From: Bolinopsis microptera
Lineage: Eukaryota; Ctenophora; Tentaculata; Lobata; Bolinopsidae
Direction: 5' to 3'
DNA length: 64,000 nt
Assembly: GCF_026151205.1 (NCBI RefSeq)
Contig: NC_087075.1
Coordinates: 742,501 to 806,500 of the forward strand
Positions within the stretch are counted from its first letter, which is position 1. Each line of letters opens with the position of its first letter. Shown piece after piece: positions 44,501 through 64,000 of this stretch. Below the pieces are notes generated by a model that had not been told where the DNA came from, ran no database searches, and was given only the letters and a program-made list of their open reading frames with translations. The position numbers were made by a program, and so were the translations under genes.

Positions 44501-45399
44501 TGATGTTTGATACAGACAAGTATATAACAATAATAAAACAAAATTTGAATAAAACAAAATTTTATTTTATACCCACAATCAATTCATATTTAGTTCAAAT
44601 ATTTAAAGTCAAAATAACCATTTCACAGAAATTAAATGGTTTTTGTTATAATAAACTTAGGTATTAGAGAAAAGGTTGTAATGATAGCTATTTATAAAGC
44701 TTTGATAAGACCTCATCTTGAGTATTGTGTCCAATTGTGGAATCCAGTTGCGGCTCATGGAAGTTGGGGGACTGTTTTGGAGCTGGAGAGCGTCCAGAGG
44801 CGGTTTACCCGTCTGATTGATGAGGTGGGTACTCTTCCATACAGCCATAGACTGGATATCCTCAATTTGACAACACTGGCAGAGCGGCGAATACGTGGGG
44901 ACCTTATTGAAGCTTTTAAAGTAATTAGTGGTTTGACTGAATACGGATCGGGTTTGTTCAGAATGAGCAGATCTGGTCTTAATCTTGTTTCAACCAATAG
45001 ATGTAGTAAGAGTGTAACTAAAGTCAAGAATCTCCAGTCTTATTTTCTTCCGGAGCGAGTCATTCCTTATTGGAACAAACTCCCTCCAGATGTCAAGAAC
45101 TGCTCGACAGTTTTAAGCTTTAAAGTTAGATTGGAAGGATTTAAGAAAGAAATGATTTCTAAAAACAGTGTAAATGATTTTTATTTTTGGAATGTTTCGA
45201 ATGAAGTTTTAGGGAAAATTGAAGGACCCAGTTATTTAAGCAATAAGGAGAGACATAATGAATATCTTTGGTTTCATCCTTTTGTGGCAAAGAAGCGTTT
45301 TATAAATCTTTATTCCACTGGGAAGTATTAATGAATTATTTATAGATAATGCATTAGATTTTATTAATATTAATAAAATTGAATTTGATAAATTATTAA

Positions 45400-48068
45400 C
45401 CCATTAGGGACGATAGGGTCGTTTACGACCCACCTTTTCTAGAGGCTATAGAGGACAAACCAAAATACTAAACGCCACGGATCTTTCGCACATATGCTCA
45501 AAATTTATTGGGCTACATTATTGACCTTCCAGTCGAGACCCAATTAATCACTAACAATTAAATAATTAGACTAATTAGTCGTTATAATTGGAAAATATTT
45601 CACTTAACTTCTTGCCTTGATTGGGGCATTAAAACTTTATGTAGGCTTATTTTTTTGAGAACAAAATAGTTGCGGGCAACGATTTCCTTGGCACAAATGA
45701 AAAGCCCGTGATAATCAAATGTTCACAAACAGAGCTAGACGCTGTTTACTAACTGCGGTCGCATACGACCCACTCGTCCGGGTCGCAAACGACCCATCAC
45801 GGTTTTTCGGCTATTACTTCTGAAACAAAGACGTTAGGATAAAATAAAAACTGTAGCATAAGTTAAAATCGTATGGTCAATACTGTGTGACTCTAACTTT
45901 TCAAAAATAGAGAATTTGGGTCATTAACGACCCACTCGGCTCACTTGCTTATTACTACATTTGTCCATGTAACTTCTTGAATTCAGCCTAAAACATGACA
46001 TCTTAAGTGCAAAATCGCCTCTCAGCAAGTGATTATCATCATAAACTGCGAAAAATCGGTTAAATGGGTCATTAGCGACCCACTAGGACCACAAAATTGA
46101 TTAATTAAATATAATGTTGTCAAACTTTTACAAATATTAGTATAAAAACATATTATATCTTGGTTATTACTCCTGTACGTTGATTTAACTTCTTAAATCG
46201 ATCAACTGGGTCAATAATGACCCACTCGGAAGTTGAACCACTTCATTAATTATCAGTATCATGCTGTTCCACCATCAAGAAAGACACTCGTAGGTCTTAA
46301 TTCCACACAAACCACGGTGGCTGACAACTAGTCCTTCTGAGATCCAGGGCCAACTGAAGGGCAGTCATCACTCATCAAAGAGCTGCGAGAATAACACGAC
46401 TGCATATGCCTGGAGTTGCGTCCTGACTATGGTGCGTGGAAATCTGTACCGAAAGGACCGTGGCCGTGTCGCAAAAGAAAAGGAGATCGGCCCTCGTTCC
46501 TAACTTGCTAGGTAATAGCCATGCTGTTGTTGTTGCTTATTAGATTCTGTTACCTTTTTCGTCAATTTCGAATCTTGGTAAACGACCTGCTACAACTCAC
46601 CGCTTGAGACCCAGGGTCCCACGGTGATCAGATCATGAGACTCAAGAAAAATCCCTGAACGAAGTTTACGAGATATCCTGTATCCTTGGGTAAATACTGA
46701 AAGAAGAGCGGTCAAATTGCATATTCTAATCCAACATGCCAATCTGTTTGCCATTCCTAGAAAGTACAAGAATAACTAAACAACTGCCGCATTCAGACGG
46801 CTAAATCTACAGCTCTGTGAAGAAGGACAAGGAAAAAAGCCCCCCCCCCATCTGGCTGGCGGTGCTGCAACCTGCAATCTCTCAGACAACTACTTCGTTG
46901 TGGGTAACAACCCCGCAACAACGAGGCAGCTTTCAAAACGAAACCAAGTATTACGTAATCGGCCGAGAGGGAGGGGGGTTTCCAAATGATTACGCTAGTG
47001 TAATTTTGACATAATAGCTATGTGGTGAGGGGGGGGGGGGGGGCGGGGCTAAAAATTGTCCAATAAGTGATTACGTAATATTATGTCAATGTGAACGGCC
47101 CCTAAGAAGTAAAGAAAGGCAGCTGCGAAATGAGTAGATATTGCAGCCATCTGAAATCTGAATCCAGCAGTTGTATAGTTCTTCTTGGACTTTTTAGGAA
47201 TCGGGAAAAGATAGGCACGTTGTTTGTTGTCTCACGACATTACGGTCGTGTACTAACAGCTGATAAACTCACCTACCTATCAATCCAATTCTGCCCATTA
47301 TTCGTCAGTGATTGGGTGACGTGATCTGCAGATCACCTTGAGACTCCAGATCTCAGGAGGGCTAGTGGTCATCCACCCGTGGTTTGCGTGGAATTAAGAC
47401 CTACGAGTGTCTTTCTTGATGGTGGAACAGCATGATACTGATAATTAATGACGTGGTTCAACTTCCGAGTGGGTCGTTATTGACCCAGTTGATCGATTTT
47501 AAAAGTTAAATCAACGTACAGGAGTAATGACCAAGATATAACATGTTTTTATACTAATATTTGTAATAGTTTGACAACATTATATTTAATTAATCAATTT
47601 TGTGGTCCTAGTGGGTCTCTAATGACCCATCTAACCGATTTTTCGCAGTTTATGATGATAATCACTTGCTGAGAGGCGATTTTGCACTTAAGATGTCATG
47701 TTTTAGGCTGAATTCAAGAAGTTACATGGACAAATGTAGTAATAAGCAAGTGAGCCGAGTGGGTCGTTAATGACCCAAATTCTCTATTTTTGAAAAGTTA
47801 GAGTCACACAGTATTGACCATATGTTTTTAACTTAAGCTACAGTTTTTATTTTATCCTAACGTCTTTGTTTCAGAAGTAATAGCCGAAAAACCGTGATGG
47901 GTCGTTTGCGACCCGGACGAGTGGGTCGTATGCGACCATAGCTGTATCTTTGAAAGTAAACGAGATACAGATTAGCTTTTTTGGATATCTCATTTTTGCT
48001 GTAATGTGACCTAGTGTGTTAAACGGCATCAAAATCGGCAAACTTTAAAACTCGTCGTCCCTAATGGG
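45400..48068. mobile_element. piggyBac-like element with long arms of GGGTCG...CGACCC motifs
   Basis: CCCATTAGGGACGA at both ends with TTAA on each side (45396-45399; 48069-48072). Beyond the 14-bp ends the arms differ, then pair over hundreds of bases (about 45755-46340 with 47350-47937). GGTCG-type palindromes such as GGGTCAATAATGACCCACTC recur in both arms. The middle (46350-47340) holds a poly-C MITE copy and no convincing transposase. Non-autonomous. Confidence 0.8.
46935..47103. mobile_element. Poly-C MITE inside the piggyBac-like element
   Basis: AAGTATTACGTAATCGGCCG to GTGAACGGCCCCT with the inner GATTACGCTAGTGTAATTTT block and a G-rich tract at 47031-47047. Confidence 0.7.
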
Positions 48069-48090
48069 TTAATGATGATGGAAAAATATA

Positions 48091-48828
48091 CAGGGTGGGC
48101 CAAAAGTCAGTGGGTATATGTTGGCCTTAATAGCTCAGTCACTGAGTGCCCAATTGGAATAATTCTTTCTGGTATGACTTACTACCACCACTGGTTCGAG
48201 GAATTTGTCAAATTGAAAAATATTCATTTTTGCATTTATTTGATAGCTTGGATAGTCGGATCGAGCTAAATTTTATTAAATTGTGTTTGGCCATTCGAAT
48301 TACGTTTGTCCTGAAAAAAATTAGAACTGTAGCTTCTCAGATGACCGTGATATGAAGCATAACGAGTTTATTCATTACGTGTGATCAGGTGATTGGTTTA
48401 CCTAATCACGTGATTAGGTGACCCCGTTAACCACCCTGTTAAACATTATGGGAATTGTTAAGGGTGCCCAATTAAGGTGTCGTGTCATGTCACATAATCA
48501 CCCAGTCAATTTTGTTAACGAGATACAGAAAATGCTTGATAACTTCGTCATTTCTAATCCGTTTTGCCTCATGTTTTCAGATCATATGCAACATTTAATA
48601 ATCTACCGTCTCTGAAAAAATTGGGCGTTCAGCATGTTCATAGAAAAAAATATTGGTGTTTTAATTTTGAATGGGCATGGTCTAAAATATTCGAATTTTC
48701 AAATTTTGACGACGGAATCCTCGAACCAGTAAGTATAGTATGCCATCTGCAAAGCAACAGCTCTCAAATATAAAACACGGCGGAGCTATTAAGGCCAACG
48801 TATGCCCACTGACTTTTGGCCCACCCTG
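48091..48828. mobile_element. mariner-like non-autonomous element, copy 2 (738 bp)
   Basis: CAGGGTGGGCCAAAAGTCAG ends with TA flanks (48089-48090; 48829-48830). Alignable to copy 1 throughout, with small indels. Inserted 22 bases after the piggyBac-like element. Confidence 0.85.
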
Positions 48829-49749
48829 TATTTATTTAGATTATTTTTCTATTTAGTGCAATGATATTTTGTAGACACTTGTGATGATGTTATGTCATAA
48901 TCTTTACTTACTTACTTACTTACTAAAATAATTTGTGATATTTGTACAAGTGATAAATTAATAAATTAATTTACACTTACAATTTACAAAATGTACAAAA
49001 AAAGACACAATACTTAGCAACACTGGTTCAGCGTGCGGCTGATAAAAAGAGTTTTACATTTCCGAACTACAGCGTACATGAAAAGCTAACTTACTGATTT
49101 GTTTAATACGTATTAAATCTGACGTGTTTCAATGAATTAGCCACGAAAATTCCCAAATTGTGTAAGAGGGTAAAGGACACAATTGCTAGTGATGCTTCTT
49201 TGTGTCGCTTGACTACAATGAACATTTTACGGAGTTTCTCCGGACGGCTTTTATCAGAGCGCAGGTTATTTACTAGATTATGCACAAGCCAGGCCAAACT
49301 TTTGTTTTTGTGTCAGCCGCGCTACCAGGTTGCAGAGTATGTTCAATATTTAAAAATCATACACATTAACAATTTAATAATATTAGAGGAGTCAAATTTA
49401 GCTGCAAACGTTAGACACCACAGTTCAGCCGCCAAGTACCGTTTAAGTGAACACCGAGACACGAGGTTTAGGTGTCATTTTGTAAATCACTTTTATGGAT
49501 GGATGATTTAGTAGTTGTCGAAAAATCACAGTCACTGCCCCATATAGCGTTATGTCACAGGGCCGGATTATCGGCCAAGAATAAACGTACATGCGTGCTA
49601 AAGATACCCGCGCAAATTTTAAAGTAGTGAGTAGCTGCAGCGCGCTTATAATATATATTACGTATTGCGGCGTACAAAAACGGTAATATTTAAGTATTTG
49701 TTTACATAAATTCCACGTTTTATCAATTATTTAGGACTGCCCAAAACTG

Positions 49750-50400
49750 TTAGTTGCCATTGTGCCACTCATTATCGAACCTGCTTTGGGCATCTAGAAG
49801 AGATCGGTAAAGCCTTGATTTGATTGAGTTGCAGGATGTGTTAACAAAGTCAACTTTATTCTGTGGGTTGGAGTCCTTGAATTGATTCCAAAGACGAGAA
49901 GATTTATAAATAAAGTTATAGCTGGGCTTTGGTGGTATTAGACGGTCATCCCTCAGTTCAGACATGTTAAGTAAAGAGTAGAGAGACCCTATATCATATA
50001 TTTCACTATTTAAAAAAGTTCAGTTATAGTACGAAGTCTGTAAAGATTATGAACAGTAAGGAGTTTATGGCTGGTAAATAATGGTTTGGTTGATTCCTTG
50101 GAATAGAATTCGGCTCCTAGTTTTTGACAACATAAAGGTCTAGCAAGTTTATTATGAACTACCGATTTAGAGCGGACACACTTTGCACATGGTTTAATAC
50201 GTGGATTAACAGAGTTATCAGCATTAGACTCATTTTTACCCAGTATTTTACATTGGATAGGTCATTGGTTTGAACAAACCCAAGGATAAGAAAAAAGTGG
50301 CTGATAGACCTGTTAAGGTGACTTTGACGAGCTCCACAATCGTGCAGCAGATTTTGACTAGAGCCAGGCATCTCCGTAACTTTTTGTTAAAGTCTTTATC
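49750..50400 (-). pseudogene. LINE C-terminal relic
   Basis: Minus-strand reading gives LGAEFYSKESTKPLFTSHKL, LTVHNLYRLRTITELF, then, after a break near 49970, MSELRDDRLIPPKPSYNFIY with SSRLWNQ and SIKSRLYRSLLDAQ before a stop. This pattern is common at the C terminus of several animal LINE reverse transcriptases. No RT catalytic motif remains. Confidence 0.6.
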
Positions 50401-50639
50401 AGCCCAGATAGGCAAACTTTAAGGTCTCCTAAATTTGTTTATATACATTTTCTAAATTATTTATTGTAGATATTATATAATTTTACAGACGAAACAAATA
50501 AAATCTTACCTGAGGAGCCCAGGCTTACTGTTTGCAAACACTAATGAAGATATGGTGGAGTGACAGGCTGATCGCTGTCTGGTAAAGAACTCTTGTGCCT
50601 TCAGTTGCGGTTAAGTTAAACAAAAATTGTACATTCCTT

Positions 50640-50860
50640 TAATCATTAATGAGGAAGTTCATACATATTGATTCCGGTTTCTATGGTAAACCTGTACCCT
50701 AACTGTAACCCTAACCCTTACTGTAAGTGTAACACAAACTGTAACCGTAATTGTAACCCTAAACAGTCGTAATTGCATGTGACCAAACCAATTTTTTTGC
50801 TCAAAAATATATCAATCGATGTTACTTTCATAGCCTCAGGAACATTTCACAAGAAATGAA
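50640..50860. mobile_element. Divergent copy of the CCCTAA MITE
   Basis: Degenerate CCCTAAC units (50696-50766), GCATGTGACCAAACC and TTTCATAGCCTCAGG-ACATTTCACAAG match the order of the copies at 25289 and 41383. The terminal repeats are not clear. Confidence 0.6.
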
Positions 50861-51008
50861 CGGATATGCACCTACACATAGTGATCCAATTCTAATTTTA
50901 TATTAGCCTCACACAAGCACGGGGTTAAAATAAGCGGAAAATATATAATAATATATATAATATATATAAAATATATAATATTATATATAATATACAATAA
51001 TTATAATA

Positions 51009-51058
51009 CAAATTGAAACGACGGGTTAAAACCGACCTAACCTGTCGTTTCAATTTGT
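51009..51058. repeat. Hairpin upstream of gene C
   Basis: CAAATTGAAACGACGGGTTA pairs with CTAACCTGTCGTTTCAATTT, preceded by an AT-rich tract (50940-51008). Confidence 0.8.
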
Positions 51059-51401
51059 AGGTCACTCTTGGCTTGCCGATTGAGCACTGTCAGCAGACGA
51101 GGCCTCCCGAAATTAATAATTATGATATAATAATAATACATTATTTAGCCACAGAAATCAATAAAAACGCAAGTGATCTCAACTTTTGGTCATATAAAGT
51201 ATAAACCGTTACAACCATAAATTAGCATCATTTTATTTGCCTTCATTTACACAATTACACCTGCTAAATTTATCTATTTTATTGGCATCTTCCCTGCAAT
51301 CTTGCAGTTCGAGGTAACTGGGGGGCTACAAATTTGATCATATTAATTAAATCTACCCTAGGATGACTCGTTATGTACGTTGTAATGCAATCTCTTATTC
51401 C

Positions 51402-51415
51402 GTTGCCATGGCTAC
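51402..51415 (+). promoter_or_regulatory. X-box-like site 30 bases before the gene C start codon
   Basis: GTTGCCATGGCTAC fits GTNRCC-N2-RGYAAC at all but one position. RFX factors use X-boxes near the start of ciliary and centrosomal genes, and gene C looks centrosomal. The location is therefore suggestive, not proof. Confidence 0.4.
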
Positions 51416-51445
51416 GCTTGTTTAACTGAAGAACGATCTGACAAA

Positions 51446-61256
<9,811 letters not shown>

Positions 61257-61259
61257 GTA

Positions 61260-61700
61260 AGTACCACGTCACTTTCTCTCACTGTGACGTCACTTTCTCT
61301 CACTGTGACGTCACTTTCTCTCACTGTGACGTCACTTTATCTCACTGTAACGTCACTTTCTCTCACTGTGACGTCACTTTCTCTCACTGTGACGTCACTT
61401 TCTCTCACTGTGACGTCAGTTTCTCAGTTTCTCTCATTGTGACGTCACTTTGTCTCACTGTGACGTCACTTTGTCTCACTGTGACGTCACTTTGTCTCAC
61501 TGTGACGTCACTTTGTCTCACTGTGACGTCACTTTGTCTCACTGTGACGTCACTTTCTCAGTTTCTCTCACTGTGACGTCACTTTGTCTCACTGTGACGT
61601 CACTTTGTCTCACTGTGACGTCACTTTGTCTCACTGTGACGTCACTTTGTCTCACTTAGACGTCACTTTCTCCCACTGTGAAGTAAATTTCTCTCACTGT
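61260..61700 (+). repeat. 21-bp minisatellite with TGACGTCA in each unit (intron 9 of gene C)
   Basis: About twenty units of TGACGTCACTTTCTCTCACT begin within 15 bases of donor GTAAGT (61257). Variation TTTCTC/TTTGTC divides the array into two blocks. TGACGTCA is the CRE consensus for bZIP factors. Confidence 0.95.
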
Positions 61701-62470
61701 AATCAAACGGAGCGCCACAATTGACCCAGACGGTAATATTTAATTAGCTAATTACACCCCCCCCCTAATTAGTTAATGAGATGACCGTAATAACAAGTCT
61801 GCGAGAATTTGATAAGATGCACTCTAATGCTGTATCTATTGAGCGGTTGTTATGGCAACTAATATTCCACTGTCCCCGGTCCACTGTTTAGTTGTTTTTT
61901 CTCTGATAACACAATATGTTGATTGTTGATCCTACTGCCTTTATACTTGTGTTCTATTAGGGGGTAGGGGGTGTACTATACTATTCATGTAGAACTGCAG
62001 AGTGCTGACTCCGACACTGGTTTTGTATTTGATAATAACTAACAGTGCACACAGTACTACTTCAGTAGAACCTTCAATAACTGAAGATAAACCTTCCCTC
62101 TGGGGGGTCCGACTAACCCACCAATGAAAGGTCTCCTTTGTGACACGTGACAATAATCCCCCCATAGCGGGGCACGAGTCAGGTCACGTGTGATATTGCT
62201 TAGCCAGGAGGTTTTGTTCACCTGTGTTATCGCACATAAAGCAGGTTGGTGTGTAGTGCACTGCATGATTTGTGGTTGTACACATGGCCGGGTATCCCTC
62301 CTTTTACCGGCCTCCATAAATTCGAACTTCAACAACAGTATCGTTAAGAACCGTTATTGAAACTTGATTTGTATTTGATGATCCCTGGAAAAGCTTTACT
62401 CAACAAGAAACTCTCTAAGTGCTTTTCTAAAGATCCAGGTTGGTACACACTACACACAGAGGGTATAGTA
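61701..62470 (+). other. Presumed intron 9 of gene C; no exon recognised
   Basis: No frame with suitable phase-1 acceptor and EF-hand or coiled-coil continuation was found. Confidence 0.4.
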
Positions 62471-62473
62471 ACC

Positions 62474-63250
62474 ATGCCACCCCCCCCCCCCTATAACCAT
62501 ACCCCCCCCCCCACTATAACCATGCCCCCCCCTATAACCATACCACCCCCTATAACCATGCCCCCCCCTATAACCATACCACCCCCCCCCCCTATAACCA
62601 TGCCCCCCCCTATAACCATACCACCCCCTATAACCATGCCCCCCCCCCCCTATAACCATACCACCCCCTATAACCATGCCCCCCCTATAACCATACCACC
62701 CCCCTATAACCATGCCCCCCCCCCCCCCTCCCCCCCTATAACCATGCCCCCCCTCCTCCTATAACCATGCCCCCCCCCTCCCCCCTATAACCATGCCCCC
62801 CCTCCTCCTATAACCATGCCCCCCCCCCCCCCCTATAACCAATGGTTATAGGGGGGGGGGGCATGGTTACTATAACCATGCCCCCCCCCCCCCCCTATAA
62901 CCATGCCCCCCCCCCCTATAACCATGCCACCCCCCCTATAACCATCCCCCCCTATAACCATGCCACCCCCCAACAACCATGCCACCCCCCTATAACCATG
63001 CCACCCCCCTATAACCATGCCACCCCCCCCCCCCCCCCAAATAACCATGCCACCCCCCTATAACCATGCCCCCCCCCCATATAACCATGCCCCCCCCCCC
63101 CCCCCCCCATATAACCATACCCCCCCTATAACCATGCTCCCCCTATAACCATGCCCCCCCCCCCTATAACCATGCTCCCCCTATAACCATGCCACCCCCC
63201 TATAACCATGCTCCCCCTATAACCATGCCACCCCCCAATTAACCATGCTC
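62474..63250 (+). repeat. C-rich ~17-bp minisatellite
   Basis: About forty units of CCCCCCTATAACCATG with variable C-run length. A short inverted piece at 62842-62871 makes a local palindrome. Frames in both strands are artefacts. Confidence 0.9.
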
Positions 63251-63551
63251 CCCCCTAAACAGGATTAAACAGGATTCAACATGATTAAACAGGATTAAAC
63301 ATAAATTTGTCAATGAGAGCCCTAACACTCACGTCTTGACTATACATCAATATAATAGAAATAAATAAATAAATAATGTGCAAGAGTTTTCTTAAAATAA
63401 AAATTTAAAAATCATAAAAATTTAACTTCGTCACATCTTTTGTTGAAAAAGAAACAATAGCAAATAAAATAATTTAATTCCCATGAACATGTTCCAAAAT
63501 GATATGATATGGTGATCGTGATATGAAATGAAATGAAGCTCGACTTGACCG

Positions 63552-64000
63552 TCACGTGTCCGCAGAGGAGTTCTGTTGAGGTGTAGCGGGGACTTTACAG
63601 CTGGACTTCAGCAGATCCTTCTTAGTGACTTCCTTCTTCGGGAAACGCCTGTTGTTTGCTCTCACCAAGAACCTCGCTGTCTCTCTTATGAGGCTGGCAT
63701 CTGTGAATAGCCCCTCTAAGTTAGCGAAAAGACAGGTTTTGGCTCTCTGACTAAAGCGGTGTCGGTAGTCTTCATACGGAGGACGTGTACCTCATCTTCG
63801 ATGATGGGGTCGAAGAATGGCATTTCTGCGAAATTTTCGAGCATGTCCATGTCCTCTGTTGAGCAATCTTTACATATCCGAGGTACGATCTGGTTTCTTT
63901 TGTGGGTTCCATGACGTCCTGTCTCAATATTGAAATTGTGTGAGCTTGATCTGAATTGAGCCAGCTTTTTGGATTCAGCGTGCGACAGATTCATATTGAG
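63552..64000 (-). pseudogene. LINE ORF2 C-terminal relic, runs off the window
   Basis: Minus-strand reading gives KKLAQFRSSSHNFNIETGRH then RICKDCSTED and IIEDEVHVLRMK, matching in order the TRLRISAHRLEIELGRY, RICSWC and ENEDHFL segment of the intact ORF2 at 12146. A frameshift near 63720 moves reading to ANLEGLFTDASLIRETARFL, with a stop at 63552. An (AAAT)n stretch at 63357-63376 may mark its 3' tail. Probably inside the large intron 9 of gene C. Confidence 0.7.

Larger units (their letters stand above)
44636..48925 (+). pseudogene. 5'-truncated LINE (RT C-terminal region), split by two DNA transposons
   Basis: The frame 44636-45331 carries IYKALIRPHLEYCVQLWNP, LESVQRRFTRLI, LDILNLTTLAERRIRGDLIE and SRSGLNL, the well-known C-terminal block of CR1/Jockey-type reverse transcriptases. 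The 3' UTR is split at TTAA by the 45400-48068 element and at TA by the mariner-like 48091-48828 element. The LINE ends in a (CTTA)n tail at 48905-48925. Flanking repeat sequence also seen at 37930-38040 resumes after the tail, so the insertion site can be recognised. The N-terminal RT and endonuclease are missing. Confidence 0.8.

Noticed and set aside
49158-49511. 117-codon plus frame with a basic, mitochondrial-targeting-like start
   Set aside because: No homology, no splice context, and an antisense frame of similar quality; not supportable.
62357-63063. Pro-rich and Gly-rich frames
   Set aside because: Products of the C-rich minisatellite.

Overview
The window is nuclear DNA of an intron-rich, AT-rich, repeat-loaded eukaryote, most likely a marine or other invertebrate animal. 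I cannot place the species. Support comes from spliced genes with GT-AG introns whose phases join correctly, a ninein-like EF-hand gene, RFX X-box-like sites, and a typical animal transposon mix: long-ORF LINEs with short-repeat 3' tails, hAT-, piggyBac-, mariner- and ISL2EU/Harbinger-like DNA elements, and many MITEs. I saw no rRNA, tRNA or CRISPR array.

Three host genes can be assembled by joining exons whose phases agree. Gene A (+; exons 1-11, 342-448, 7686-7810, 18353-18521) is the 3' end of an uncharacterised basic protein. Its introns hold a 5.3-kb DNA transposon with 1.2-kb inverted ends (753-6017), part of a TIR element (6020-7662), and a 10.2-kb hAT-like unit (8037-18228, 8-bp target duplication) containing a LINE with two intact long ORFs (8388-16177). 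Gene B (-; nine exons from 35557 down to 24548) encodes at least 312 residues ending in a coiled coil; I do not recognise the family. Gene C (+; nine exons, 51446 to 61256, continuing past the window) begins with its ATG as the last codon of exon 1 and encodes two EF-hand pairs resembling the N terminus of ninein/ninein-like.

From 18.9 to 23.3 kb lie two TIR elements. From 36 to 41.3 kb is a LINE relic interrupted by a MITE, then tandemly duplicated (about 2.25 kb) with a perfect hairpin at the junction. From 41.4 to 43 kb is a GC-richer stretch rich in triloop hairpins. From 44.2 to 50.4 kb are retroelement relics, including a LINE interrupted by a piggyBac-like and a mariner-like element.

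The most unusual part is gene C. Its introns are built largely of different tandem arrays, and two arrays include the splice junction itself. About 90 copies of a 31-bp unit carry the end of exon 4 plus its donor. About 66 copies of a 38/46-bp unit carry the acceptor plus the first 19 bases of exon 8. Frame analysis shows only the first donor and the last acceptor give an open product. A second unusual object is the LINE ORF1 protein, which appears to combine a membrane segment, a ligand-less AlkB-like domain, a coiled coil and an SGNH-esterase-like domain.
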